Of a stretch of DNA of 64,000 nucleotides, positions 35,914-44,446 are shown one piece after another. The position numbers were made by a program, and so were the translations under genes. Source of the DNA: Nocardioides sp. (lineage in GTDB: Bacteria; Actinomycetota; Actinomycetes; Propionibacteriales; Nocardioidaceae); the NCBI RefSeq assembly GCF_030149505.1, contig NZ_JASBRN010000071.1:17406-81405 (forward strand), written 5' to 3'. How positions within the stretch are numbered: position 1 is the stretch's first letter; every line of letters begins with the position of its first letter. Under the pieces are notes generated by a model. It saw only the letters and a list, made by a program, of their open reading frames with translations. It was not told where the DNA came from and searched no databases.

Positions 35914-36051
35914 GGAGTGCGCTCTTCTCTGTGCGGGTCTCGGGTCGCCTCACCCTAGTGCTCGGGCGTGGGGGCGGGGAGTGGCGGTGGTCACGTCCTG
36001 GGAGGCCGGGTGGTGGGGATCGGGACCGGTGGCCTCTGGGAGCATCTGCGG

Positions 36052-36930
36052 GTGCGCCACGTCTACGAGTGCCCCGTGCGCTGGGCCGACCTCGACCTGC
36101 TCGGCCACGTCAACAACGTGGCCTACGTCGACTTCCTCCAGGAGGCGCGGGCGGACCTGTTCCGCAGCCACCGCTCCGGGCTCCGCGCGCCGGAGCTGGA
36201 GGAGGGCCTGGTGGTGGTGAGCACCCAGGTCCGCTACCGGGAGTCGATGCTGCTGCGCTTCGAGCCGGTGCGGGTCGAGGTGTGGGTCGTCGAGGTGCGG
36301 GCCGCGAGCTTCACCCTGGCCTACGAGGTCTTCGACGAGCGACCCGACGGCACCCGGGCGGTCTACTGCACCGCGACGACCGTGATGGCGCCGTACGTCT
36401 TCGCCGAGGAGCGGCCGCGCCGGCTGACGGCCGAGGAGAAGCAGGCGCTGGAGCGGCACCGCGACGAGGGGGCGGCGCCCGAGCCGCGGCCGTGGGCGCC
36501 GCCGCACCGCACCGAGGTCGGGCACTACCCGGTGCACGTGCGCTTCAGCGACGTGGACGTCTACGGGCACGTCAACAACGTGACCTACGTGGAGTACTTC
36601 CAGGAGGCCCGGATCGCGGTGCTGGCGCGGCTGTGGGGCGAGGTGCCCGCCGGTAGCGGCCGCACGTCGGTGGTCGTCGCCCAGGCCGAGATCGACCACC
36701 TCGTGCCGATGCTGCACCGCCCCGAGCCCTACGACGCGTTCACCCAGGTCGTGCACGTCGGCAACACCTCGGTCGTCGTCGAGACCGAGGTCGTCGACCG
36801 TTGCGGGCCGAACGAGGTGCGGCACGCGCGGGCCCGGGTGGTGCTGGTCTTCGTCGACGACGACGGGCGCCCGCGCCGGCCCGAGGAGTCGGTGCGCGCG
36901 CCGCTCGTGGCAGAGGTGGCCCCGGCCTGA
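36052..36930 (+). CDS. Acyl-CoA thioesterase with two tandem hotdog domains
   Basis: 292 residues made of two 4HBT-type hotdog domains, about 1-130 and 155-285. Each half has the same catalytic helix signature: WADLDLLGHVNNVAYVDFLQEAR and FSDVDVYGHVNNVTYVEYFQEAR, differing at few positions, so the gene arose by internal duplication. The two halves would fold as a pseudo-dimer. The GTG at 36052 is chosen because the first domain begins there with a GAGCAT -10-like hexamer six bases upstream; the frame is open 28 codons further. Divergent from the thiolase. Confidence 0.88.
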   Translation: MRHVYECPVRWADLDLLGHVNNVAYVDFLQEARADLFRSHRSGLRAPELEEGLVVVSTQVRYRESMLLRFEPVRVEVWVVEVRAASFTLAYEVFDERPDGTRAVYCTATTVMAPYVFAEERPRRLTAEEKQALERHRDEGAAPEPRPWAPPHRTEVGHYPVHVRFSDVDVYGHVNNVTYVEYFQEARIAVLARLWGEVPAGSGRTSVVVAQAEIDHLVPMLHRPEPYDAFTQVVHVGNTSVVVETEVVDRCGPNEVRHARARVVLVFVDDDGRPRRPEESVRAPLVAEVAPA

Positions 36931-36964
36931 CGTCCGCCCGACGCGGGGCGCGGCGGGCGGGCGC

Positions 36965-37342
36965 TCACTCCTCGTGGGTGTTCACCATGAACTGCGCCGC
37001 GTGGGTGACGTAGTCCCAGAACTGGGCGTCCTGCTCGGGGGGCAGCGCCACCTCGTCGAGGGCGTCGCGGAAGTGCTTGAGCCAGTGGTCGCGCGCGGTC
37101 GGGTTCACGGCGTACGGCGCGTGGCGCATCCGCAGCCGCGGGTGCCCGCGCTGCTCGCCGTACGTCGTGGGTCCGCCCCAGTACTGCATGAGGAAGAGCC
37201 GGAAGCGCTCCTCGGCCGGGCCGAGGTCGGCCTCGGGGTACATCGGTCGCAGGACCTCGTCGGTCGCCACGCCGGCGTAGAACCTCGCGACGATGCGGGT
37301 GATCGTCTCCTCGCCGCCGATCTCGTCGTAGAAGGTGCTCAC
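36965..37342 (-). CDS. glbO: Group II truncated hemoglobin (GlbO type)
   Basis: 125-residue 2-on-2 globin. The distinctive group II segment YWGGPTTYGEQRGHPRLRMRHAPYAV carries the proximal histidine region and the conserved Trp-rich ligand pocket. In mycobacteria GlbO binds oxygen tightly and interacts with the respiratory chain. GTG start; CATGAT lies six bases before it as a possible -10. Next to an OsmC-family peroxidase on the opposite strand, which fits an oxidative-stress pairing. Confidence 0.94.
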   Translation of the reverse strand: MSTFYDEIGGEETITRIVARFYAGVATDEVLRPMYPEADLGPAEERFRLFLMQYWGGPTTYGEQRGHPRLRMRHAPYAVNPTARDHWLKHFRDALDEVALPPEQDAQFWDYVTHAAQFMVNTHEE

Positions 37343-37427
37343 CGGTCCATCATGCCGAGGAGGGGGTGGTCGCTCGTCACCGGCGTGGAAGAGTGGTGGG
37401 CCGGAGGGCGTCGCCCCTCCCTGTGAA

Positions 37428-37443
37428 TGTTCCGCAAGGAACA
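37428..37443 (+). promoter_or_regulatory. Candidate operator of the OsmC-like gene
   Basis: Perfect inverted repeat TGTTCC-GCAA-GGAACA in the 127-base gap between divergent glbO and osmC-like genes, 27 bases before the osmC-like ATG. A stress regulator binding site is plausible but its identity is unknown. Confidence 0.35.
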
Positions 37444-37469
37444 CCCCGAGAACCCGAGGAGTCGCACCC

Positions 37470-37898
37470 ATGGCAACCACCCGCACCGCGAAGACGACCT
37501 GGCAGGGCTCCCTCGCCGAGGGCTCCGGCAGCGTCGAGCTCCAGTCCTCCGGTGTCGGCACCTTCGACGTCTCCTGGCCCTCCCGGTCGGAGGAGGCCAA
37601 CGGCAAGACCAGCCCCGAGGAGCTGATCGCCGCGGCCCACGCCTCCTGCTTCTCCATGGCGCTGTCGGCCGGTCTCTCCAAGGCCGGCACCCCGCCGACC
37701 ACCCTGGAGACCAGCGCCGACGTCGAGCTCACCGTCGGCACCGGCATCACGGGCATCAAGATCACCGTGGTCGGCACCGTCGAGGGCATCACCGAGGAGC
37801 AGTTCGTCGAGGCCGCCGAGGGCGCCAAGGCCAACTGCCCGGTCAGCAAGGCACTCGCCGGCACCACGATCACCTTGGACGCCTCGCTCAAGGGCTGA
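37470..37898 (+). CDS. OsmC-family peroxiredoxin
   Basis: 142-residue thiol peroxidase of the OsmC/Ohr superfamily, acting on organic peroxides. The two active-site cysteines are seen in AHASCFSMALS and ANCPVSKAL; the N-terminal strand region GTFDVSWPSR and the PEELIAAAHA helix are typical of OsmC rather than Ohr. The ATG has a GAGGAG ribosome-binding site. The gene ends at a strong palindrome shared with the convergent mscS-like gene. Confidence 0.94.
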   Translation: MATTRTAKTTWQGSLAEGSGSVELQSSGVGTFDVSWPSRSEEANGKTSPEELIAAAHASCFSMALSAGLSKAGTPPTTLETSADVELTVGTGITGIKITVVGTVEGITEEQFVEAAEGAKANCPVSKALAGTTITLDASLKG

Positions 37899-37918
37899 CG
37901 CGAGCATCCCGACGACGT

Positions 37919-37960
37919 ACGACGAAGGGCCGGTCCTGCGCAGGACCGGCCCTTCGTCGT
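37919..37960. terminator. 42-base perfect palindrome, bidirectional terminator
   Basis: Two 21-base arms meet without a spacer at GC (37939/37940). It separates the convergent osmC-like and mscS-like genes. Confidence 0.75.
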
Positions 37961-37969
37961 GCCGTGCGG

Positions 37970-39013
37970 TCAGGAGCGCGGCTGCTCCTCGGCCGCGGCC
38001 GCCTCGGCGACCTCCGCGGCCGGCTCGCCGCGGTGCCACACGACCCGCTGCGGGAACGGGATCTCGATGCCCTCGTGGTCGAAGCGGTTCTTGATCCGCA
38101 TCCGCATCTCACGCGCGATGCCCCACTGCAGCCCGGGTGCGGTCTTGAGCGCGACGCGCACGAGGATCCCGTCGATGCCGAGGTCCTGCACGCCCCACAC
38201 CGAGGGCTCCTCCAGGATCTCGCCCTTGAAGTCCTCGTCGTCCCACAGGTCGTGGGCGACGTCCTCGAGCACGCGGCGCACCTTCGTGAGGTCCTCGCCG
38301 TAGCCGACCGAGACGTCCAGCACGGTGCGCGCCCAGTTCTGGCTCATGTTGCCGACCCGGCTGATCTCGCCGTTGCGGACGTACCAGACGGTGCCGTTGA
38401 TGTCGCGCAGCCGGGTGACGCGCAGCGAGACCGCCTCGACCGTGCCGACGGTGCCGTCGAGGTCGACCTCGTCGCCCACGCCGTACTGGTCCTCGAAGAT
38501 CATGAAGACGCCCGAGAGGAAGTCGCTCACGAGCGACTGGGCGCCGAAGCCGAGGGCGATGCCGACGATGCCGGCACTGGCGATGATCGGGGCGATGTTG
38601 ACGCCGATCTCGCTCAGCATCATCGTGCCGACGATCGCCAGCAGCACACCGGTGATGACCGACTTCAGCAGGCTGCCCATGGTCCTAGCGCGCTGCACCC
38701 GCCGGTTGAACGTCGCGGCGTCCCGGGCCACCGTCGCCTTGCCGCGTCGCCGGGAGAACTTCCCGATGTGGTCGGGCAGCACCCCTTCCTGGGCGCGGCT
38801 GACCAGCCGGTCGACCAGGCGGTGCAGCACCCACCGCAGGCCCAGGCCGAGCAGGAGCAGCCCCATCAGCTGCAACGGGGTGCCGATGAACAGGTCGGCA
38901 GCGGTGGCGAGGGTCTGGTTGTCGGTGCGGCCGAGGACCCACGTGCACACCTGCTCGTCGTCCGCGCACGTCTCGGCCAGGGGCAGGGCCAGGAAAGGCG
39001 TGTGTGGTGGCAT
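37970..39013 (-). CDS. MscS-family small-conductance mechanosensitive channel
   Basis: 347 residues. Three or four membrane helices: about 43-65, 118-140 and the pore-lining helix near 145-175 with the Gly/Ala pattern IIASAGIVGIALGFGAQSLVSDFLSG. The beta domain follows (DLDGTVGTVEAVSLRVTRLRDINGTVWYVRNGEI) and a cytosolic alpha/beta domain to about 330. It releases osmolytes on hypo-osmotic shock. A TTTACT hexamer seven bases before the ATG is a variant -10. Confidence 0.92.
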   Translation of the reverse strand: MPPHTPFLALPLAETCADDEQVCTWVLGRTDNQTLATAADLFIGTPLQLMGLLLLGLGLRWVLHRLVDRLVSRAQEGVLPDHIGKFSRRRGKATVARDAATFNRRVQRARTMGSLLKSVITGVLLAIVGTMMLSEIGVNIAPIIASAGIVGIALGFGAQSLVSDFLSGVFMIFEDQYGVGDEVDLDGTVGTVEAVSLRVTRLRDINGTVWYVRNGEISRVGNMSQNWARTVLDVSVGYGEDLTKVRRVLEDVAHDLWDDEDFKGEILEEPSVWGVQDLGIDGILVRVALKTAPGLQWGIAREMRMRIKNRFDHEGIEIPFPQRVVWHRGEPAAEVAEAAAAEEQPRS

Positions 39014-39136
39014 GCCGGCCAGTAAACCGGGATCGCGCCGCCGAGCCGAACCACCCGCCCGTGGGGCCGGGTGCGAGCCCGGTCACGTCCGGGTCCGCTC
39101 CCGCGGGACCGGCTCGGACGCGTGCCCGCCAGCCAC

Positions 39137-39142
39137 TATCCT
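39137..39142 (+). promoter_or_regulatory. -10 box of the 39150 gene
   Basis: TATCCT, seven bases before the GTG at 39150. Confidence 0.5.
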
Positions 39143-39149
39143 GGCGCGC

Positions 39150-39503
39150 GTGACCCCGTTCGTGAACCTCGCCCGCCGTGGCCTCGCCGTCGCCCTCGCC
39201 GCCGTCACCGTCGCGCTGCTGACCGCCGTCCCGGCCGCCGCCGAGGTGCCCGTCGGCTGGTCGGAGCCCGACCCGGTCGACCCGACGTTCGTGATCCTCA
39301 TCGCGGTGCTGCTGCCGATCGGCCTGGCCGTCCTGCTCACCGCGTTCGTCTACGGTCCGCCGCTGGCCCGCGGGGAGAGCGTGAAGCCGCACGCCCCCCA
39401 GGTCGAGAACCAGTGGATCGGCGGCCCGCGCAAGACCGCCGGCGAGCTCGCCGGCCCCGACGGCGACGACTCCCAGTCGGGTGGGGCCAGTGCCCGCTGG
39501 TGA
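39150..39503 (+). CDS. Small membrane protein of unknown function
   Basis: 117 residues. A signal-like hydrophobic N-terminus (RRGLAVALAAVTVALLTAVPAA) is followed by a second hydrophobic helix (VILIAVLLPIGLAVLLTAFVYG) and a hydrophilic C-terminal tail with GESVKPHAPQVENQWIGGPRK. No family recognised. GTG start by the -10 box. Its 3' end overlaps the following DUF5130 gene, so the two are coupled; the pair is seen together in actinobacteria (recollection, not checked). Confidence 0.75.
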   Translation: MTPFVNLARRGLAVALAAVTVALLTAVPAAAEVPVGWSEPDPVDPTFVILIAVLLPIGLAVLLTAFVYGPPLARGESVKPHAPQVENQWIGGPRKTAGELAGPDGDDSQSGGASARW

Positions 39504-39879
39504 TCCCTTCTCCGCCCGCGAGCACGCCCTGCTCGACGCGACGATCCGTCGTGCGGAGCAGACCTGCCGGGCCGAGATCTCGGTCTTCGTCGGCAACGTC
39601 GACGGCGAGGACCCGCGGGCCTTCGCGACCCGCCTGCACAACACCCTGGTCGCCCCCGCGCGCAGCATCGTCGTGATGGTCGACCCGACCCGTCGCCTGC
39701 TCGAGGTCGTGACCGGCGGCGACGTACGTCGTCACCTCAGCGACGCCGCCGTCGAGCTGGTCGTGCTGCACATGCGCACCGACTTCGCCAACGGCGACCT
39801 GGCCGGCGGCCTGCGGCGCGGCATCGAGATGCTCGCCGAGCGGGCCCGGCCCCCGCAGCTCCCCGCCGCCCGCGGCTGA
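39490..39879 (+). CDS. DUF5130 / TPM-like domain protein
   Basis: 129 residues: PAGDPFSAREHALLDATIRRAEQT, then the strand pair SVFVGNVDGEDPRAFATRLHN, SIVVMVDPTRRLLEVVTGGDV and a C-terminal helix. It matches the DUF5130 group, related to TPM (Psb32/phosphatase-like) domains; biochemical role not established. The GTG at 39490 is preferred because the conserved sequence starts there; GTG 39481 is an alternative. Either overlaps the preceding gene. Cytosolic or membrane-associated through that partner. Confidence 0.75.
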   Translation: MPAGDPFSAREHALLDATIRRAEQTCRAEISVFVGNVDGEDPRAFATRLHNTLVAPARSIVVMVDPTRRLLEVVTGGDVRRHLSDAAVELVVLHMRTDFANGDLAGGLRRGIEMLAERARPPQLPAARG

Positions 39880-39881
39880 CC

Positions 39882-39974
39882 GCCGAGCCGTCACTTCCGC
39901 ACCGCCGAGCCGTCACTTTCGAACCAACGAGCCGTCACCTCCGCACACCGATCGGTGCGGAAGTGACGGCTCGA
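39882..39974. repeat. Three 22-bp direct repeats plus one inverted copy
   Basis: Units at 39882-39903, 39904-39925 and 39926-39947 share GAGCCGTCAC and a following TCGNAC-like end; a reverse copy lies at 39953-39974. The third unit and the inverted copy form a 46-base near-perfect palindrome around CACCGATCGGTG. It sits between convergent DUF5130 and pepN genes and probably terminates both. Confidence 0.65.
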
Positions 39975-40003
39975 GGGTTCAGAACCGCCGGTTCGGCGGT
40001 GGG

Positions 40004-42559
40004 TCAGCGGGCGGCGTCGCAGGCCTGGGCGGCCAGGGCCCGCTCGACGTCGGCCAGGTTCTCCTGCACGTAGCGCTTGGCCGGGGCCGGCGCCTCGCTG
40101 GTGTCCAGCCACTCGCGCACCCGGGTGACGAGCGCGTCCGAGGCCAGGGTCACCGGGAAGATGTAGTCCAGGACAGCGGAGGCGCGGTGGGTGCCGAGGC
40201 TCTCCCAGACGGTCTCCGCTGCCGAGAGGTACTCCTCGACGTACGGCGCCAGCAGCTCCTCCTGACCGGCCCGGGGGAAGGCGAGCGTGATCGAGCGCGC
40301 GGTCTCGTTGGGTGTGGAGGAGTCGAGCACCGCGAGCCGCCACGCCTCGTGCTTGGCCTCGGCGTCGGGCTGGGCGGCCCGGGCCGCGGCCGCGTGCTCC
40401 TGGCCGGAGATGGTGGTGTCGGTGCCGAGCTCGTCCTCGATCCGCGAGCCGGCGCGACCGGCGGCGGCGAGCGAGGTGATAAGGCTCCAGCGCAGGTCCT
40501 GGTCGACGGCGAGGCCCTCGAGGACCTCGGTGCCGTCGAGCAGGCCGGCCACCCAGGTGAGCGCCTCCTCGGAGCGGGCGGCCCCGGCGTACGCGCGGAC
40601 GAAGGTGAGCTGCTGGTCCGAGCCGGCCTCGGCGGCCAGCGCCAGCTCGCGCAGCCCCTGCTCCCAGCGGGTGCGCAGCGCGTCACGGTGCTCCGGCGCG
40701 GAGTAGAGAGTGGCGGCCGTGGCGGCGGTCGCGGGGATCCGTGAGACGCCCCAGGCGTCGGTCTCCTGGCCGATGTTGGCCAGCACCAGCTCGACGTAGT
40801 CGGTCGCCGGCATCTCCGCATCGCGGGTCATGTCCCACGCCGCGCCCCACACCAGCGCGCGGGCCAGGGAGTCGTCGAGGCGCGAGAGGCCCTCGATGGC
40901 GGTGGCGCGCGAGCGCTCGTCGAGGCGGATCTTGGCGTAGGTCAGGTCCGCGTCGTTGAGCAGCAGCAGGTCGGGCTGGGTCTCGCCGACGAGCTCGGCG
41001 ATCTCGGTCAGCTCGCCCTCGACGTCGGTCTCGACGTAGCGGGTGCGGACCAGCGAGGTGCGCGCGTCGTTCCAGGAGTAGCAGCCGATCCCGATGCGGT
41101 GGCGGCGCAGCGTCGGCCAGTCCGGGTGCGCGGTCTGGCGCACGGCCAGCCGCTCGTAGGTCCCGTCGGTGGCGAGCGAGAACTCCGGGGCCAGGGTGTT
41201 GACGCCCGCGGTCTGCAGCCACTCCTGGGCCCACGAGGTGAGCTCGCGGCCCGAGGCCTTCTCGAGCGCAGCCAGCAGGTCGGTGAACTCGGAGTTTCCG
41301 AAGGCGAAGTCCTTGAAGTACTGCCGGATGCCGGCGATGAAGTCCTCGATGCCGACCCAGGCCACCAGCTGCTTGAGCACCGAGGCGCCCTTGGCGTAGG
41401 TGATCATGTCGAAGTTGACCTCGACCGCGTGCAGGTCGTGGTTGTCCGCCGCGATCGGGTGCGTCGAGGGCATCTGGTCCTGACGGTAGCCGGTCTGCTT
41501 GCGCGCGTTGGCGAAGCCGGTCCAGGCGTCGGTGTACTCGGTGGCCTCGACCTCGGCGTGGTAGCAGGCCCACTCGGCGAAGGACTCGTTGAGCCAGAGG
41601 TCGTCCCACCACTTCATGGTCACGAGGTCGCCGAACCACATGTGCGCCATCTCGTGCAGGATCACCGAGGCGCGGAACTCGTAGAACGAGCGCGGCTGGC
41701 GGGAGCGGGGGAGGTACTCGTCGCGCAGCGTCACGGCGCCGGCGTTCTCCATCGCGCCCATGTTGTACTCCGGCACGTAGAGCTGGTCGTACTTGCCGAA
41801 CGGGTAGGGGAAGTCGAAGAGCTCCTCGAAGAACTCGAAGCCCTGGCGGGTCAGTGCGACGATCTCGGCGCGGTCGCGCTCGAGGTACTCCACCAGCGAC
41901 TGGCGGCAGTAGTGGCCCAGCGGGATGGTGCCGTGCTTGCCCTCGTAGGTGTCCTGCACCTCGTGGTACTCACCGGCGATGAGCGCGGTGATGTAGGTCG
42001 ACATCTTCTCGGTGGGCTCGAAGGCAAACAGCGCCTTGCCCTCGCCCAGCGGCTGCGGCTCGGGGGAGGGGGCGTTGGCGACGACCTTCCAGTCCTCGGG
42101 CGCGACGACGCGGAAGGTGAAGACCGACTTCAGGTCCGGCTGCTCGAAGGTGGTGAAGACGCGGCGGGCGTCGGGCACCTCGAACTGGCTGTAGAGGTAG
42201 ACCCGGCCGTCGACGGGGTCCACGAAGCGGTGCAGGCCCTCACCGGTGTGGGAGTACGTGCAGTCGGCGCGGACGACGAGGGTGTTCTCGGCCTGCAGTC
42301 CCTCGAGGGTGATCCGGCTGTCGGCGTACGCCGTGGTCGGGTCGATGCTCTCTCCGTTGAGAGTGATCTCGTGCACCGTCGCGCCGACGAGGTCGGCGAA
42401 GGTGCTCGCGCCGGGCTCCCGGCAGGAGAACTCGAGGGTGGTCGTGGAGGCGAAGGTCTTCTCGCCCGTCGTGAGGTCCAGGTCGATGGTGTACGACGTG
42501 ACGTCGAGGAGGGCGGCGCGGGTGGCCGCCTCGTCCCGCGTGAGGTTGGTTCCAGGCAT
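40004..42559 (-). CDS. pepN: Aminopeptidase N (M1 zinc metallopeptidase)
   Basis: 851-residue M1-family aminopeptidase. The substrate-recognition motif GAMENAG and the zinc site HEMAHMWFGDLVTMKWWDDLWLNESFAEW (HExxH plus distal Glu) are in the middle of the protein; an N-terminal beta domain and C-terminal helical ERAP1-like domain complete it. Length matches actinobacterial PepN. The ATG at 42559 is chosen because family homology starts at MPGTNLTRDEA; an ATG four codons upstream is possible. Confidence 0.95.
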   Translation of the reverse strand: MPGTNLTRDEAATRAALLDVTSYTIDLDLTTGEKTFASTTTLEFSCREPGASTFADLVGATVHEITLNGESIDPTTAYADSRITLEGLQAENTLVVRADCTYSHTGEGLHRFVDPVDGRVYLYSQFEVPDARRVFTTFEQPDLKSVFTFRVVAPEDWKVVANAPSPEPQPLGEGKALFAFEPTEKMSTYITALIAGEYHEVQDTYEGKHGTIPLGHYCRQSLVEYLERDRAEIVALTRQGFEFFEELFDFPYPFGKYDQLYVPEYNMGAMENAGAVTLRDEYLPRSRQPRSFYEFRASVILHEMAHMWFGDLVTMKWWDDLWLNESFAEWACYHAEVEATEYTDAWTGFANARKQTGYRQDQMPSTHPIAADNHDLHAVEVNFDMITYAKGASVLKQLVAWVGIEDFIAGIRQYFKDFAFGNSEFTDLLAALEKASGRELTSWAQEWLQTAGVNTLAPEFSLATDGTYERLAVRQTAHPDWPTLRRHRIGIGCYSWNDARTSLVRTRYVETDVEGELTEIAELVGETQPDLLLLNDADLTYAKIRLDERSRATAIEGLSRLDDSLARALVWGAAWDMTRDAEMPATDYVELVLANIGQETDAWGVSRIPATAATAATLYSAPEHRDALRTRWEQGLRELALAAEAGSDQQLTFVRAYAGAARSEEALTWVAGLLDGTEVLEGLAVDQDLRWSLITSLAAAGRAGSRIEDELGTDTTISGQEHAAAARAAQPDAEAKHEAWRLAVLDSSTPNETARSITLAFPRAGQEELLAPYVEEYLSAAETVWESLGTHRASAVLDYIFPVTLASDALVTRVREWLDTSEAPAPAKRYVQENLADVERALAAQACDAAR

Positions 42560-42672
42560 GCCGCCGATCATGTCACCGCCTGTCGAGCGCCTTTCGGGGG
42601 GAGCGGGACCCATGGGTGACGGCGCCGCACCTGCGCCACGGGAGGGGCACGAGTGGTCCGGGTGACAGGTGG

Positions 42673-42693
42673 GACCAATGTGAAAATTTGGTC
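42673..42693 (+). promoter_or_regulatory. Inverted repeat GACCAA-N9-TTGGTC upstream of the CHAP gene
   Basis: Perfect six-base half sites in an AT-rich island (TGTGAAAAT between them), 45 bases before the CHAP gene GTG. TTTACT at 42724-42729 is a possible -10 eight bases from the start. Confidence 0.4.
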
Positions 42694-42737
42694 TCGATCG
42701 GCGTGTCGGTGCTTGACATGCGGTTTACTCGCCCCTC

Positions 42738-44417
42738 GTGACCAGGATCCGCAGGCTCGTCGGGGCTCTCGCCGCAGCACTTCTCGTGCTCGCCGGTCTC
42801 CTGGTCGTCCCCTCGCCCGTCGCCACTGCGGCCCAGACCGAGCTCTGCTCGGGCTACGCCGGGTGCGCGGAGAAGGGCTACGGCAACCGCGGGTACCGCG
42901 CCGAGAGCGACCGCATGTGGTGGCGGATGTACACCGGCCACAACTGCACCAACTACGTCGCCTTCCGGATGGTGCAGAGCGGCATGTCGCCCGAGCGACC
43001 CTGGGAGGGCAGCGGCAACGCCTCGAACTGGGGCCACGCGATGTCGCGCATCACCGACGACGTCCCGATGGTCGGCTCCGTGGCGTGGTGGGACAGCAAC
43101 CAGGGCTACGCCGGCTCGAACGGCCACGTCGCCTACGTCGAGCGGGTGGTCTCCCCACGCGAGATCATCGTGTCCGAGGACTTCTGGGGCGGCGACTTCC
43201 ACTGGCGCCGCATCACCAAGGGCGACTCCTACTGGCCCAACGGGTTCATCCACTTCAACGACAAGGCCGTGGAGCCGGTCGAGAAGCCGACCATCACCGG
43301 CGAGGCCGCCGTCGGCGAGACCCTCACCGCCACCACGGGCGAGTGGACCCCTGCGGCCAGGCGTCGGATCCAGTGGTACGCCGCCGGCAAGCCGATCCCC
43401 GGCGCCACCGAGGCCACGTTCACCCCCAGCCCGGCCCAGCGTCGGATGCGCCTGAGCGTCGAGGTCCTCGCCACGCGCAAGGGGTACGCCGAGGGGCGGG
43501 CCAGCTCGCCGCGCAGCCCGAAGGTGCAGCCGGGCACCCTGACGGCCGTCGCCCAGCCGCGGGTCGAGGGGACCCCGCGCGTCGAGGAGGTGCTCACCCT
43601 CGACCGGGGCGCGACCTCCCCGGCCGCCGACCGCACCACAGTGCGTTGGCTGGCCGACGGCGAGCCGGTCCGTGGCGCCGAGGGCGACCGGTTGCGCCTG
43701 ACCCCCGACCTGGTCGGCGCGCGGATCACCGCCGAGGTGGTCTCGCTCCGCGAGGGCTACCACGACCTCGTCACGACTGCCGAGGCCAGCGGTCGGGTGG
43801 AGCCGGGCCGGATCCGCACCGACCGGGACTGGTCCCTCAGCGGGACGCCCGCCCGGGGCGAGCGGCTCGTGGTCGACCCGGGCCGCGTGGTCAGCCCCAG
43901 CGACGCTGCGGTCACCTACACCTGGCTGCGCGACGGCGAGCCGATCGGTCGCCCGCAGCCGGCCGAGGACGGTGCGAAGGTCCTGCGCCACCGTCTCACC
44001 TCCGAGGACGTCGGCCGCGTGGTCGGCGTGCGGGTCGAGGTCAGCCGCTCAGGATACGAGACCCTCACCCGCGTCTTGGAGGCCGAGCGCCGCACGACGA
44101 CGACGTCGCGCACCGAGGTCGCGGCCCGTGCCCTGGTCGAGGACGTCGGCACCAAGCGGAAGCCGGACGTGCAGCGGCGCGTGGTCGTCGACGTGACAGT
44201 CGAGGCCCCGGGCGTCGAGGGTCCCTCGGGTCCCGTGGTGGTCCGTCTCGACGGCCGCGAGGTCGAGGGCCGGCTCGAGGGCGGGGTGCTGCGGCTGGTG
44301 CTGCGCGACGTCAGCCCCGGCAAGCACGTCGTGCGCGTGCAGTACCTCGGCACCGAGGTCGTCGAGGGCTCGCGGTCGAGCACCACCGTCCGGGTGGCCA
44401 AGCGTCCGGCGGAATAG
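42738..44417 (+). CDS. Secreted CHAP-domain protein with repeated Ig-like domains
   Basis: 559 residues. Signal peptide about 1-33 ([13 protein letters not shown]). CHAP amidase/peptidase domain about 35-175: nucleophile Cys in [10 protein letters not shown] and His in NGHVAYVE, expected to cut peptidoglycan cross-links or stems. It is followed by three repeats of about 85-95 residues (each with an R-W-x-A/R-x-G-x-P/E-I pattern, as in [21 protein letters not shown] and [12 protein letters not shown]) and a final Ig-like domain of about 90 residues. Such repeats often bind wall polymers. GTG start; upstream operator-like palindrome. Confidence 0.88.
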   Translation: MTRIRRLVGALAAALLVLAGLLVVPSPVATAAQTELCSGYAGCAEKGYGNRGYRAESDRMWWRMYTGHNCTNYVAFRMVQSGMSPERPWEGSGNASNWGHAMSRITDDVPMVGSVAWWDSNQGYAGSNGHVAYVERVVSPREIIVSEDFWGGDFHWRRITKGDSYWPNGFIHFNDKAVEPVEKPTITGEAAVGETLTATTGEWTPAARRRIQWYAAGKPIPGATEATFTPSPAQRRMRLSVEVLATRKGYAEGRASSPRSPKVQPGTLTAVAQPRVEGTPRVEEVLTLDRGATSPAADRTTVRWLADGEPVRGAEGDRLRLTPDLVGARITAEVVSLREGYHDLVTTAEASGRVEPGRIRTDRDWSLSGTPARGERLVVDPGRVVSPSDAAVTYTWLRDGEPIGRPQPAEDGAKVLRHRLTSEDVGRVVGVRVEVSRSGYETLTRVLEAERRTTTTSRTEVAARALVEDVGTKRKPDVQRRVVVDVTVEAPGVEGPSGPVVVRLDGREVEGRLEGGVLRLVLRDVSPGKHVVRVQYLGTEVVEGSRSSTTVRVAKRPAE

Positions 44418-44446
44418 TCCGCGCCCTCCGGGCGCTGGAGCCGGTC

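Noticed and set aside
39882..39974. CRISPR array
   Set aside because: Repeats of 22 bp are contiguous without spacers, one is inverted, and no cas genes are present.
40683..42619. Alternative frames on both strands inside pepN
   Set aside because: The pepN frame contains GAMENAG and HExxH; others are shadows with biased composition.
42713..42718. TTGACA as the -35 box of the CHAP gene
   Set aside because: It is only five bases from the TTTACT hexamer, far from the 16-18 bases needed; no matching -10 lies at the right distance.
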